Source: Shimia sp. (GTDB taxonomy: Bacteria > Pseudomonadota > Alphaproteobacteria > Rhodobacterales > Rhodobacteraceae). Taken from it: a stretch of 64,000 bases of DNA. The position numbers and the translations under genes are program-made. The stretch is taken from assembly GCF_022448905.1 (NCBI RefSeq), contig NZ_JAKVCW010000007.1, positions 1-64,000 on the forward strand. The letters are read 5' to 3'. A model generated the notes under the pieces. It made no database searches and had not been told where the DNA came from. It saw only the letters and a program-made list of their open reading frames with translations. Numbering within the stretch: the first letter of the stretch is position 1; every line of letters begins with the position of its first letter. Shown piece by piece: positions 16,424 to 24,663 of this stretch.

Positions 16424-16837
16424 ATGTCGACCCCCATGCCCACCACCTGTCAAAAGCTGCGCCTTGGCGAGACTTATGACGGCAAACAAGGGTTTAGTTA
16501 TTTTCAAGGCATTGCGCGCGAAACCACCGGAGCGCAGGGCATTTGTATGCACCTCCTGCGCATCCCGCCCGGCGGCCGCGCCAAAGCCCATCTGCACGAA
16601 AGCCATGAAACCGCGATTTACGTGCTCGAAGGCAATGCCGTGATGTATTGGGGCGAACAGCTGGAGCACTTTATGTGCACCGATCCGGGTGATCTGGTCT
16701 ACATCCCCGCCGGCGTGCCGCATTTGCCGATCAACACCGGCGAGGTTGAGGCGGTTGCTGTGATCGCCCGCACCGACCCGCACGAACAAGAAAGCGTGCG
16801 CCTCCTGCCCGAACTTGAAGATTTGGTACCAACCTGA
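16424..16837 (+). CDS. Cupin domain protein
   Basis: A 137-residue single-cupin protein with a GAAGGAG site. Motif 1 is G(X)5HXH-like: G-G-R-A-K-A-H-L-H-E-S-H-E-T-A-I-Y-V-L-E-G. Motif 2 is P-G-D-L-V-Y-I-P-A-G-V-P-H. The metal-binding His and Glu residues are therefore present. The catalysed reaction is unknown. It diverges from the transporter operon and sits beside the dihydropyrimidinase operon, so a role in handling nitrogen-rich ring or carbamoyl compounds (compare ureidoglycolate-type cupins) is possible. Confidence 0.82.
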   Translation: MSTPMPTTCQKLRLGETYDGKQGFSYFQGIARETTGAQGICMHLLRIPPGGRAKAHLHESHETAIYVLEGNAVMYWGEQLEHFMCTDPGDLVYIPAGVPHLPINTGEVEAVAVIARTDPHEQESVRLLPELEDLVPT

Positions 16838-16879
16838 AGCGCCACGCTCAATTCTTGAGTACAGCCCTCGTCCGCGGGT

Positions 16880-16936
16880 GGGGGCAAAGCCCCCGCCCAT
16901 GGGAGCGGTCGGGGGCTGCCCGGCCAAAGGCCGGGC
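16880..16936. repeat. Tandem GC-rich hairpins with AAA loops
   Basis: Two perfect hairpins, GGGGGC-AAA-GCCCCC (16880-16894) and GCCCGGCC-AAA-GGCCGGGC (16918-16936), lie between two convergent genes. No T tract follows. They resemble REP-type extragenic palindromes and may serve as mRNA 3'-end stabilisers. Confidence 0.6.
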
Positions 16937-17001
16937 CATGTCTTCAACAACCTGCATCACGAGGCCACTTTTTTCTTCGAGTATGTGAAGCCCCAGCGTC
17001 C

Positions 17002-17379
17002 TCATGACGTGACCTCAGCAGCAGACAAGGCCCGGCTGCGACGCCAGATACGTACCATGATCACCCCAAGGCAAAGTACAGCTGCAGGGCCAACCATATA
17101 TAGATAAACCCGATCCACTATGCCGCCTGCACTGTCGCAATTGGCGATGATCTGGCCTTCGCCACCCTCGCTCGGCGAAGGCGGTACATAGACCGGGTCT
17201 TCATTGCAATAGGCGATGCCACGGGCAATGTTTTGAACAAGATACAAAATGGCAGCAATGCCCACACCCATAGCTGCATAGAGATGCAACCATCGGTCAG
17301 CGGCCCACATGATGCCCCAGATAAGAGCAACAGTAACCGCTGAAAAACCGATCAAAGCTATGAGCATCACGCCTAGCAT
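17002..17379 (-). CDS. Membrane protein coupled to dihydropyrimidinase, unknown
   Basis: 125 residues from the ATG at 17379, which shares a base with the hydA TGA (TGATG); a GTG one codon earlier is an alternative. Hydrophobic segments at about residues 2-27, 34-54 and 90-110 surround a polar loop with two cysteines (Cys58, Cys81). The end is basic (RIWRRSR). No family is recognised. The translational coupling to hydA suggests a role in the same pathway, perhaps transport or membrane anchoring. Confidence 0.6.
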   Translation of the reverse strand: MLGVMLIALIGFSAVTVALIWGIMWAADRWLHLYAAMGVGIAAILYLVQNIARGIAYCNEDPVYVPPSPSEGGEGQIIANCDSAGGIVDRVYLYMVGPAAVLCLGVIMVRIWRRSRALSAAEVTS

Positions 17380-18836
17380 CACACCCCCGTCGCCGGAATA
17401 CCGGACCGCTGTACAGGCTGCGGCGAGGTCAGCTCTTTCCAGGTGGACAGCGCCTTGTTCACCGTGGTGTTGGCCTCGCGCGCCACAAACTGGCCGTGGC
17501 CTCCCTGCGTGCGAATTTCACCGTCATGCACCGCCACCTGACCACGGGTCAGCGTAAAGCGTGGCAGACCTTTGACCTCATGACCTTCAAAGACGTTGTA
17601 ATCAATCGAGGACTGCTGGCTGCCTGCCGTGATGGTCTTAGACTTCTCCGGATCCCACACCACAAGGTCTGCATCCGCGCCCACCAAAACGGCACCCTTC
17701 TTCGGGTAGCAGTTCAAGATTTTGGCAATGTTGGTCGAGGTCACAGCCACAAACTCATTCATCGTCAACCGGCCGGTGTTCACCCCATGGGTCCAGAGCA
17801 TCGGCATCCGATCCTCAAGCCCGCCGGTCCCATTCGGAATTTGACTGAAGTCTTTAAGACCAAAGCGTTTCTGCTCCGTGGTAAAGGCACAGTGATCGGT
17901 GGCCACCACACTCAGCGAGCCAGATTGCAGACCGGCCCACAGGCTGTCCTGATGCTTCTGATTTCGGAACGGCGGCGACATCACACGGCGCGCAGCATGG
18001 TCCCAATCCGGGTTGAAATACTCGCTCTCATCCAGCGTCAGGTGCTGGATCAGCGGCTCACCCCAGACGCGTTTGCCCTGCATGCGCGCCCGGCGAATGG
18101 CCTCATGCGCCTCTTCACAGGAGGTGTGCACCACGTAAAGTGGTACGCCCGCCATATCGGCAATCATGATCGCCCGGTTGGTGGCTTCCCCTTCAACCTG
18201 CGACGGACGAGAATAGGCATGCGCCTCCGGCCCGGTGTTGCCCTCGGCCAGCAGCTTCGCGGTCATTTCCGCCACCACATCGCCGTTCTCGGCATGCACC
18301 ATAGCAATCCCGCCCAGCTCTGCCAGACGGTTGAACGAGGCAAACAGCTCGTCGTCATTCACCATCAACGCGCCTTTATAGGCGAGGAAGTGCTTAAACG
18401 TGTTGATGCCGCGCTGCTCGATCACGGTTTTCATATCGTTGAAAACCTGCTCGCCCCACCAGGTCACCGCCATGTGGAAGGAGTAGTCACAGTTCGCGCG
18501 GGTCGATTTGTTGTCCCACCGCTTGATCGCGTCCAACAGGCTCTCGCCCTGGTTCGGCAGACAGAAATCCACCACCATCGTGGTGCCGCCCGCAAGACCA
18601 GCCCGCGTGCCGCTTTCAAAATCATCGCTTGAATAGGTGCCCATAAACGGCATCTCAAGGTGCACGTGTGGGTCAATCCCGCCCGGCATCACGTAACAGC
18701 CGGTCGCATCCAGCGTCTCGTCGCCTTTGAGGCCTTTGCCAATCTCAATGATCTGCCCGTTCTCAATCAGCACATCCGCCTCATAAGACAAATCCGCCGT
18801 CACCACGGTGCCGTTCTTAATGACTTTTGTCGCCAT
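17379..18836 (-). CDS. hydA: Dihydropyrimidinase (D-hydantoinase)
   Basis: A 485-residue amidohydrolase that opens dihydrouracil or dihydrothymine (and hydantoins) to N-carbamoyl-beta-amino acids, the second step of reductive pyrimidine degradation. Metal ligands are visible: H57 and H59 in GGIDPHVH, the carboxylated lysine in HFLAYKGALM (near residue 150), histidines in MVHAENGD and VVHTSCEEA, and the aspartate in ATDHCAF. Length matches the family. The start follows AGGGAGAAAACGAT. It lies 72 bases after a small membrane gene that follows the carbamoyl-amidohydrolase gene, so these form one operon. Confidence 0.95.
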   Translation of the reverse strand: MATKVIKNGTVVTADLSYEADVLIENGQIIEIGKGLKGDETLDATGCYVMPGGIDPHVHLEMPFMGTYSSDDFESGTRAGLAGGTTMVVDFCLPNQGESLLDAIKRWDNKSTRANCDYSFHMAVTWWGEQVFNDMKTVIEQRGINTFKHFLAYKGALMVNDDELFASFNRLAELGGIAMVHAENGDVVAEMTAKLLAEGNTGPEAHAYSRPSQVEGEATNRAIMIADMAGVPLYVVHTSCEEAHEAIRRARMQGKRVWGEPLIQHLTLDESEYFNPDWDHAARRVMSPPFRNQKHQDSLWAGLQSGSLSVVATDHCAFTTEQKRFGLKDFSQIPNGTGGLEDRMPMLWTHGVNTGRLTMNEFVAVTSTNIAKILNCYPKKGAVLVGADADLVVWDPEKSKTITAGSQQSSIDYNVFEGHEVKGLPRFTLTRGQVAVHDGEIRTQGGHGQFVAREANTTVNKALSTWKELTSPQPVQRSGIPATGV

Positions 18837-18908
18837 ATCGTTTTCTCCCTGCTTGCGCCTGCGCGCACTATCCGAATTTTCGGTCTTTGATGCTGCCGAG
18901 CACTGAAA

Positions 18909-19088
18909 CTAAAGCAACCTTCTCCAGATCAGCCGAGCAAGCCATCCCCCGAGAGTGGCCCCTATTAAGACCGGGGCGAAGTAGATGGGCCCAGCATAAG
19001 GCGCCAAAGGCCCGCTTTGCTCAACGATAAGCCAGCCGATGATTGCTCCAACAGCAACTCCCAAGCTAACAACGATGACGCGGACCAC
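18909..19088 (-). CDS. Small membrane protein between the two pyrimidine hydrolases
   Basis: 59 residues from a GTG at 19088 that lies just after the TAA of the upstream amidohydrolase gene and has GGAG seven bases before it; a TTG at 19103 would overlap that gene. It is almost wholly hydrophobic: segments at about residues 4-22 and 31-52, then a basic end (LARLIWRRLL). No family is recognised. Position and spacing argue that it is expressed with its neighbours. Confidence 0.5.
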   Translation of the reverse strand: MVRVIVVSLGVAVGAIIGWLIVEQSGPLAPYAGPIYFAPVLIGATLGGWLARLIWRRLL

Positions 19089-19092
19089 TGGC

Positions 19093-20343
19093 TTACTCCA
19101 CAACTTCCGCTGTCTCGAGCACCGCGTGCAACATCACATCCGTGCCTGCGCTCGCCCACTCTTTGGAAATCTCTTCCGCCTCATTGTGGCTCAGCCCGTC
19201 CACACAAGGACACATGATCATCGCGGTCGGCGCCACATCATTGATCCAGCAGGCATCATGCCCCGCGCCGGAGACAATATCCATGTGGCTATAGCCCAGA
19301 CGCTCCGCCGCTTCGCGCACCGCGCCCACGCAGGTCTCGTCAAAGGCGGGCGGATCAAACTGGCCGACAATCTCCCAGTCCAGACCCACTTCGATCTCTT
19401 CACAAAGCTGCGGCGCCTTCTCAGCAAACTCCGCCAACATCGCGTCAATCACCTCTTGCAGGTGGCTGCGGAAATCGATGGTGAAGACCACCTTGCCCGG
19501 AATGATGTTGCGCGAGTTTGGATAGACATCCACATGCCCAATCGCGCCTACCGCATTGGGCTGATGCTTCATCGCAATTTCATGCACCAGCTCGGTGATC
19601 CGCGCCAAGCCGCGCCCAGCGTTCTTGCGCATCCGCATCGGTGTGGAACCCGTATGGCTTTCTTTACCCGTCACGGTACACTCAATCCAGCGCAGGCCCT
19701 GACCATGGGTCACAACCCCGATGTCCTTGCCTTCCGCTTCCAGAATAGGCCCCTGCTCGATGTGCAGCTCAAACATCGCGTGCATCTTGCGGGCGCCAAC
19801 CTCTTCGTCGCCAACCCAGCCAATCCGCTTCAGCTCATCCCCAAACTTCTTGCCCTCAGCATCGACGCGATCATAGGCCCAATCCTGCGTGTGCCGCCCG
19901 GTGAACACACCGGATGCCAGCATCGCTGGCGCATAGCGCGTGCCCTCTTCGTTGGTCCAGTTGGTGACCACAATCGGGTGTTTGGTCTTGATGCCCAGAT
20001 CATTCATCGAGCGCACAACTTCCAGCCCGCCAAGCACACCCAGCACGCCGTCATACTTGCCGCCGGTTGGCTGCGTGTCGAGATGGCTGCCCATATAGAC
20101 CGGCAGCGCGTCGGGGTCCTCACCTGGGCGGGTGGCAAACATATTGCCCATCGTGTCCACGCCCATGGTCATGCCCGCGGCCTCACACCACGACTGGAAC
20201 AGCGCGCGGCCTTCCGCATCTTCATCGGTCAATGTCTGGCGGTTGTTACCACCGGCGATACCGGGGCCAATTTTGGCCATTTCCATCAGGCTGTCCCACA
20301 GCCGATCCGCGTTCACCTTAAGGTTCTCACCCGGTGCACCCAT
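19093..20343 (-). CDS. hyuC: Zn-dependent carbamoyl-amidohydrolase (beta-ureidopropionase / HyuC type)
   Basis: A 416-residue M20-family metal hydrolase that removes the carbamoyl group from N-carbamoyl-beta-alanine or N-carbamoyl amino acids, the third step after HydA. Metal and dimer motifs seen are GSHLDTQPTGGKYDGVLG, the N-E-E-G-T-R-Y segment, HIEQGPILE and the C-terminal GAGHDACW. The start has a GGGAGT site. The gene is divergent from a RutR-like regulator, and two RutR-type palindromes lie in the 155-bp gap, so pyrimidine-responsive repression is likely. Allantoate amidohydrolase is a related alternative; the hydA and preTA context favours the pyrimidine route. Confidence 0.9.
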   Translation of the reverse strand: MGAPGENLKVNADRLWDSLMEMAKIGPGIAGGNNRQTLTDEDAEGRALFQSWCEAAGMTMGVDTMGNMFATRPGEDPDALPVYMGSHLDTQPTGGKYDGVLGVLGGLEVVRSMNDLGIKTKHPIVVTNWTNEEGTRYAPAMLASGVFTGRHTQDWAYDRVDAEGKKFGDELKRIGWVGDEEVGARKMHAMFELHIEQGPILEAEGKDIGVVTHGQGLRWIECTVTGKESHTGSTPMRMRKNAGRGLARITELVHEIAMKHQPNAVGAIGHVDVYPNSRNIIPGKVVFTIDFRSHLQEVIDAMLAEFAEKAPQLCEEIEVGLDWEIVGQFDPPAFDETCVGAVREAAERLGYSHMDIVSGAGHDACWINDVAPTAMIMCPCVDGLSHNEAEEISKEWASAGTDVMLHAVLETAEVVE

Positions 20344-20426
20344 AGCATCTACTCCCTATTATCTGGCCCGGGCTTGCGCCCAATTGGGCTGCCCTTGCTG
20401 GTGGGGCTCTTGATCTCACGGCCTTC

Positions 20427-20442
20427 CTGACCGTATGGTCAA
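20427..20442. promoter_or_regulatory. RutR-type operator 1
   Basis: CTGACCGTATGGTCAA matches the E. coli RutR consensus TTGACCAnnTGGTCAA at 12 of 14 defined positions. It lies 84 bases from the hyuC start and 56 from the tetR start, between divergent promoters. Confidence 0.75.
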
Positions 20443-20459
20443 ATTCAGACGAGCACACC

Positions 20460-20475
20460 CTGACCAACCGGTCAA
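20460..20475. promoter_or_regulatory. RutR-type operator 2
   Basis: CTGACCAACCGGTCAA matches TTGACCAnnTGGTCAA at 12 of 14 defined positions. Its centre is 33 bp (about three helical turns) from operator 1, which would place two dimers on the same DNA face. Confidence 0.75.
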
Positions 20476-20498
20476 GATTTTTTATCAGGGCATTTTTG

Positions 20499-21146
20499 AT
20501 GGCAGAGACCACAGCGGCATCCCCCAAAGCGACCAGCAAAAAAATGCGCCGCCAAGAGGCAGAGGCGCTCATTTTGTCAGCAGCAGAAAAAGTCTTCGCC
20601 GAGGCTGGCTTTGGCGGGGCCACGATGCAGCTCATTGCCGACGTCGCCGGACTGCCCAAGGCCAACCTGCATTACTACTTTCCTACCAAGGAGTTGCTCT
20701 ATCGGCAGGTGGTGCAAAAAATCTTCCAAATCTGGCTCCAGGCAGCCGATATCTTTGATCAGGCTGACGGCCCCGAAGAAGGCATTGGCGCCTATATCGA
20801 CGCCAAAATGGAGATCTCCCGCCGCCATGCGGATGGCTCCAAAGTCTGGGCCAGCGAGGTTATGCACGGCGCGCCGGTGATTCAGGATTATCTGGAGACC
20901 ACCCTCACCGATTGGACCAACGGGCGAATCGAGGTGATCGAACGCTGGATCGCAGAGGGCCGTATGGCGCCGATAGATCCGCGCCACCTGCTCTACATGC
21001 TTTGGGCCACCACCCAGCATTACGCCGACTTTGGCCACCAGATCGACACCCTTAACGGTGGCAGCCCCCTCAACGACAAACAGTGGGAAGCGGCCAAAAC
21101 CAATATCAAAACCATCATCCTGCGCGGGATTGGTGCCGTTGAGTAA
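20499..21146 (+). CDS. TetR family regulator, RutR-like (first of two)
   Basis: 215 residues from the ATG at 20499 (a TTG precedes it directly). The N-terminal TetR helix-turn-helix is clear (MQLIADVAGLPKANLHYYFP), followed by the C-terminal domain typical of RutR/YcdC proteins (WATTQHYADFGHQID). In E. coli RutR senses uracil and thymine and controls pyrimidine degradation. The gene is divergent from hyuC with two matching operators between, so it probably regulates hyuC-hydA and itself. It shares the same fold and C-terminal motif with the TetR gene 81 bases downstream. Confidence 0.88.
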   Translation: MAETTAASPKATSKKMRRQEAEALILSAAEKVFAEAGFGGATMQLIADVAGLPKANLHYYFPTKELLYRQVVQKIFQIWLQAADIFDQADGPEEGIGAYIDAKMEISRRHADGSKVWASEVMHGAPVIQDYLETTLTDWTNGRIEVIERWIAEGRMAPIDPRHLLYMLWATTQHYADFGHQIDTLNGGSPLNDKQWEAAKTNIKTIILRGIGAVE

Positions 21147-21227
21147 GGCTTTCCTATCCTAAATCCCTGTAGACCCACGCCTTTGGCTGCATTAGCCTAA
21201 AAGGCAAAGAAATACGGAACGTTACCT

Positions 21228-21845
21228 ATGGCCGAGGCATCGACGCGCAAACCCAGCCGCATTCAGCAGCGCAACCGCAAGCGCATTCTGGACGCCGCTC
21301 TCGAAGTGTTTTCCCGCCACGGCTATCGCGGCGCCACGCTGGACCTGATCGCCGAAGAGGCTGGTCTCTCCAAGCCCAACATCCTCTATTATTTTGGCGG
21401 CAAGGAAGACATCCATGTCACCCTGCTCAACCAGTTGATGGAAACCTGGCTCGACCCGCTGGACCACATGGATCCGGACGGCGAACCGCTTGAAGAAATC
21501 CTCGACTACGTGCACCGCAAATTGGAAATGAGCCGCGAATTCCCGCGCGAAAGCCGCCTCTTTGCCAATGAAATCCTGCAAGGCGCGCCGCGTATGGAGC
21601 CGCATCTGGAAAGCGACCTGAAACCGCTGGTCGACAAGAAGACCGCGCTCATTCGCGCATGGATCGCCCAAGGCAAACTGGCCGATGTGGACCCGCGCCA
21701 TCTGATGTTCTCGATCTGGGCCACAACCCAGCATTACGCCGATTTTGACGCGCAGGTGCAGGTGCTCAGCGACCGCGACACCGACGCGCTCGACGGCGCC
21801 GACACTTTCCTCGATCAGATGTATCGCAAGCTGCTGACGCCTTAA
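21228..21845 (+). CDS. rutR: TetR family regulator, RutR-like (second of two)
   Basis: 205 residues with helix-turn-helix region LDLIAEEAGLSKPNILYYFG and C-terminal domain ending IWATTQHYADFDAQVQ. Recalled E. coli RutR has the same segments in the ligand domain (L-K-L-E-x-S-R-x-x-P-x-x-S-R-L-F, and an I-D-P-x-H-L-x-F-x-I-W-A-S-T-Q-H-Y-A-D-F-like end), and this copy looks closer to it than the first does. Two tandem paralogs suggest either split control of uptake and degradation, or heteromeric binding. The stop overlaps the convergent HxlR gene by four bases. Confidence 0.85.
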   Translation: MAEASTRKPSRIQQRNRKRILDAALEVFSRHGYRGATLDLIAEEAGLSKPNILYYFGGKEDIHVTLLNQLMETWLDPLDHMDPDGEPLEEILDYVHRKLEMSREFPRESRLFANEILQGAPRMEPHLESDLKPLVDKKTALIRAWIAQGKLADVDPRHLMFSIWATTQHYADFDAQVQVLSDRDTDALDGADTFLDQMYRKLLTP

Positions 21846-22492
21846 TCCGCGCTGTGCAAGACCGCCATCACGGCCCCCATCATCTGGGCAAACGCACCTT
21901 CCGCGCCGGGGGTGACCACCTGCAGTTCCGCCCGTGCACCAATGAAGGCCTCCACCGGCAGGTCACCCTCTGACACGGCCAGCAAATCCTCATATCCAGC
22001 GGTCAAAACCACATCCGGCGCCTCATGCGCACCGTAGCTGGCACGCACCGCCCCATCCGCCACATCCAGTTGCATCATCTCACCATCCACAACCAGCCCA
22101 ACGCGCAGCGCGATGTCGCCAAGCTCGGCCCGCCGCGCTGCCGCCAGCAACGTGGTGACTACTGTGCGCAAATTGCCCGGTTTGACCACCTCGCCCTCAG
22201 GCTCAAATTCCGCGCCAAACACCGCCAACTCGAACAAAACATCCAGCGTCCGCGCCCCCAAAGGCGTCAGCGCATAGGTCTCCTCCTTTGACACCAGACC
22301 ATCCGCCACCAGTTTGTTGAACCGGTCGGTCAACAAGTTCGCCGCAATCCCCGGCAAGCCTTTCTGTAGCTCACCAAACCGCATCGGTCCCGCGTGCAAA
22401 TCCCGCAGGATCAGCAACGTCCACCGGTCCCCAATCCGATCCAAAGCCCGTGCTATGGGACAGAGCAATTTATACGACCGCGCCTTTGCCAT
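21842..22492 (-). CDS. HxlR-type winged-helix regulator with an SCP2-like C-terminal domain
   Basis: 216 residues from the ATG at 22492 (AGG six bases upstream). Residues of roughly 1-95 are a HxlR winged helix: C-P-I-A-R-A-L-D-R-I-G-D-R-W-T-L-L-I-L-R-D-L, then F-G-E-L-Q-K-G-L-P-G-I. The rest resembles a sterol-carrier-protein-2-like pocket (PDVVLTAGYEDLLAVSEGDL). Such proteins probably sense a hydrophobic ligand or cell stress. It is divergent from the carbonic anhydrase gene, with AT-rich palindromes between that are a likely autoregulatory operator. Confidence 0.8.
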   Translation of the reverse strand: MAKARSYKLLCPIARALDRIGDRWTLLILRDLHAGPMRFGELQKGLPGIAANLLTDRFNKLVADGLVSKEETYALTPLGARTLDVLFELAVFGAEFEPEGEVVKPGNLRTVVTTLLAAARRAELGDIALRVGLVVDGEMMQLDVADGAVRASYGAHEAPDVVLTAGYEDLLAVSEGDLPVEAFIGARAELQVVTPGAEGAFAQMMGAVMAVLHSAD

Positions 22493-22522
22493 CTTCGACC
22501 TCACGAAAGCGTTGCTTTATTT

Positions 22523-22550
22523 TTTAAAGTGATAACTTTAAATTTTAAAG
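22523..22550. promoter_or_regulatory. Palindromic operator candidate for the HxlR regulator
   Basis: TTTAAAG (22523-22529) is followed six bases later by the palindrome CTTTAAATTTTAAAG (22536-22550), giving three half-sites of one sequence. It lies in the divergent promoter region between the HxlR and carbonic anhydrase genes, in an otherwise GC-rich setting. Confidence 0.5.
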
Positions 22551-22616
22551 CACACTACCACATCCCTCCCATCGGTCCAAGACCAACCGATGACCTATTG
22601 AAAACAAGGAGCAATT

Positions 22617-23144
22617 ATGTCCAACACATCCACCCTACTCGAACGCAATCAGGCATTCGCGACCAATTTTGCCGAGGCGGATCTCTCCGTCTTCCCCACG
22701 CTTAACACCATGATCCTGACCTGCATGGACGCCCGCGTAGACCCGGCCCATATCTTCAACCTCGACCTCGGCGAAGCGGTTGTGGTGCGCAACACCGGCG
22801 GACGCGTCACCCCGGCTGTGATCGACGAAATCGCTGCGCTTTCGGTGATGATCAACCAAATCAACGGCGGACAAGACACCCCGTTTGAACTCATCCTGAT
22901 GCAGCACACCCACTGCGGCTCCGAACGGCTCACCGACCCAAATCTGGCGGCCGCGATCAAATCCAAAACTGGCGTCGATGTTGCTCCCCTGGCCATCCAC
23001 GACCATGAAGACAGTCTTCGTGAAGACCTTGAGACTCTGCGCACCTCCCCCGCCGTAGCGGACTACTTGACCGTGTCCACCATGATCTATGATGTGAAAA
23101 CCGGCCTTGTTTCAACACTCACCCCACCGGCGCAACTCACCTAA
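22617..23144 (+). CDS. Beta-class carbonic anhydrase
   Basis: A 175-residue zinc enzyme that interconverts CO2 and bicarbonate. Zinc ligands are Cys36 (C-M-D-A-R-V-D, with the Asp-Arg dyad), His97 and Cys100 (QHTHCGSE); the R-N-T-G-G-R substrate segment is also present. The AAGGAG site is at good distance. It is short for the beta class, as in type II or YvdA-like proteins, and no signal peptide is seen, so it should act in the cytosol. Its divergence from an HxlR regulator suggests inducible expression. It could supply or remove CO2/bicarbonate from carbamate breakdown, which is inference. Confidence 0.88.
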   Translation: MSNTSTLLERNQAFATNFAEADLSVFPTLNTMILTCMDARVDPAHIFNLDLGEAVVVRNTGGRVTPAVIDEIAALSVMINQINGGQDTPFELILMQHTHCGSERLTDPNLAAAIKSKTGVDVAPLAIHDHEDSLREDLETLRTSPAVADYLTVSTMIYDVKTGLVSTLTPPAQLT

Positions 23145-23162
23145 CGATCGCACAAACAAAAA

Positions 23163-23188
23163 ACCGTCGCGGGGGACACCGCGACGGT
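23163..23188 (-). terminator. Terminator of preTA
   Basis: A perfect 10-bp stem ACCGTCGCGG/CCGCGACGGT with a six-base loop. Read on the minus strand it is followed by TTTTTTTGTTTG, so it ends preA; on the plus strand the tail is not T-rich. Confidence 0.85.
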
Positions 23189-23243
23189 CAGTTTCAGGAA
23201 GGGAAGATCCCTGAAAAGCGGGCCAAACCGCCCTGTGTGAAGC

Positions 23244-24548
23244 TTACTCCGCTGCCGTGGACATCGGGTTGTTTGGATGCGCGGTCCAGTTGCCGTAATC
23301 GGCCTCCACTGGTGTGTTTGTGCGCTCATCCATCTCACCCGGCTCCAGTGTGCGCATGGTGATACAGTTCTCCACCGGACACACGTTGACGCAGAGGTTA
23401 CAGGCCACGCATTCATCGTCTTTCACGGTGAACACACGGTCCTCAGACATCTCAATCGCCTGGTGAGACGTATCCTCACACGCCGCGTAACAGCGGCCAC
23501 AGCTGATGCAGTCATCCTGATTGATCACCGCTTTGGTGACGTGGTTCAGGTTCAGATACTGCCAGTCGGTCACGTTTGGCGTCGCCATGCCGACAAAATC
23601 TGCGGTGGAGGTGTAGCCCTTCTCGTCCATCCACTGGGAAAGACCAGAGATCATCTCCTGCACAATCTTGAATCCATAGGTCATCGCCGCGGTACAAACC
23701 TGCACGTTGCCTGCGCCCAGCGCCATGAATTCCGCCGCATCGCGCCAAGTGGTCACGCCACCGATGCCGGAAATCGGCAACTTCGCCGTTTCAGGGTTGC
23801 GCGCAATTTCCGCGACCATATTGAGCGCAATCGGCTTTACAGCTGGGCCGCAATAACCGCCGTGCGTGCCTTTGCCGTCAATCATCGGCTCCGGGCTCAT
23901 CGCATCCAGGTTCACAGAGGTGATCGAGTTGATCGTGTTGATCAGGCTCACCGCATCAGCCCCACCGCGCAGCGCCGCTTCCGCAGGATGCAGGATGTTG
24001 GTGATGTTTGGCGTTAGCTTCACGATCACCGGCAGGTCGGTGGCTTCTTTACACCAGCGCGCAACCATTTCGATATAGTCTGGAACCTGCCCCACAGCGG
24101 AGCCCATGCCGCGCTCCGCCATACCGTGTGGACAGCCAAAGTTCAGCTCAAACCCGTCACAGCCGGTCTCCGCGATCATGGGAAGGATGCGTTTCCACTC
24201 TTCCTCTTCGCACGGCACCATGACCGAGGCGATCAGCGCGTGATCGGGATAATCCCGCTTCACCCGCGTCATTTCTTCAAGGTTCACTTCCAGCGGACGG
24301 TCGGTGATCAGCTCGATGTTGTTCAAACCCAGCAACCGGCGGTCTGCACCGTGAATTGCGCCGTAGCGCGGTCCGTTGACGTTCACAACGGGCGGCCCTT
24401 CCGCACCCAGAGTTTTCCACACAACACCGCCCCAGCCCGCTTCAAAGGCACGGCGCACGTTGTATTCCTTATCCGTTGGCGGCGCCGAGGCGAGCCAGAA
24501 CGGGTTGGGGGATTTGATCCCTACAAAGTCACTTTCGAGATTGGCCAT
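23244..24548 (-). CDS. preA: NAD-dependent dihydropyrimidine dehydrogenase, PreA subunit
   Basis: 434 residues from the ATG at 24548 (AAAGGAG site). PreA is the FMN and iron-sulfur subunit that reduces uracil and thymine to dihydropyrimidines. The N-terminal TIM barrel shows N-P-F-W-L-A-S-A-P-P-T, FELNFGCPHGM and the phosphate loop GIGGVTTW. Two [4Fe-4S] ferredoxin motifs close the protein: C-I-S-C-G-R-C-Y-A-A-C and C-V-A-C-N-L-C-V-N-V-C-P. It acts with PreT, which is encoded 115 bp upstream. Those 115 bp hold two GC-rich palindromes rather than a promoter I can recognise. Confidence 0.95.
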   Translation of the reverse strand: MANLESDFVGIKSPNPFWLASAPPTDKEYNVRRAFEAGWGGVVWKTLGAEGPPVVNVNGPRYGAIHGADRRLLGLNNIELITDRPLEVNLEEMTRVKRDYPDHALIASVMVPCEEEEWKRILPMIAETGCDGFELNFGCPHGMAERGMGSAVGQVPDYIEMVARWCKEATDLPVIVKLTPNITNILHPAEAALRGGADAVSLINTINSITSVNLDAMSPEPMIDGKGTHGGYCGPAVKPIALNMVAEIARNPETAKLPISGIGGVTTWRDAAEFMALGAGNVQVCTAAMTYGFKIVQEMISGLSQWMDEKGYTSTADFVGMATPNVTDWQYLNLNHVTKAVINQDDCISCGRCYAACEDTSHQAIEMSEDRVFTVKDDECVACNLCVNVCPVENCITMRTLEPGEMDERTNTPVEADYGNWTAHPNNPMSTAAE

Positions 24549-24581
24549 ATGCTTATCTCCTTTTTTGCTTGGTCCCGCCGC

Positions 24582-24650
24582 GCCCCGAACCTGATCCGGG
24601 GCCTCTAACCATCGCGCAGCCGGCGCGAGGTCCCGGGTCAAGCCCGGGAC
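24582..24650. repeat. Two extragenic palindromes between preT and preA
   Basis: GCCCCGAA-CCTGA-TCCGGGGC plus CTCT (24582-24606) is identical but for one base to the stem of the trpE terminator at 38038-38062. GTCCCGGG-TCAAG-CCCGGGAC (24630-24650) is a second perfect hairpin of a type widespread in alphaproteobacteria. Confidence 0.7.
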
Positions 24651-24663
24651 GGGGCCTATGGTG

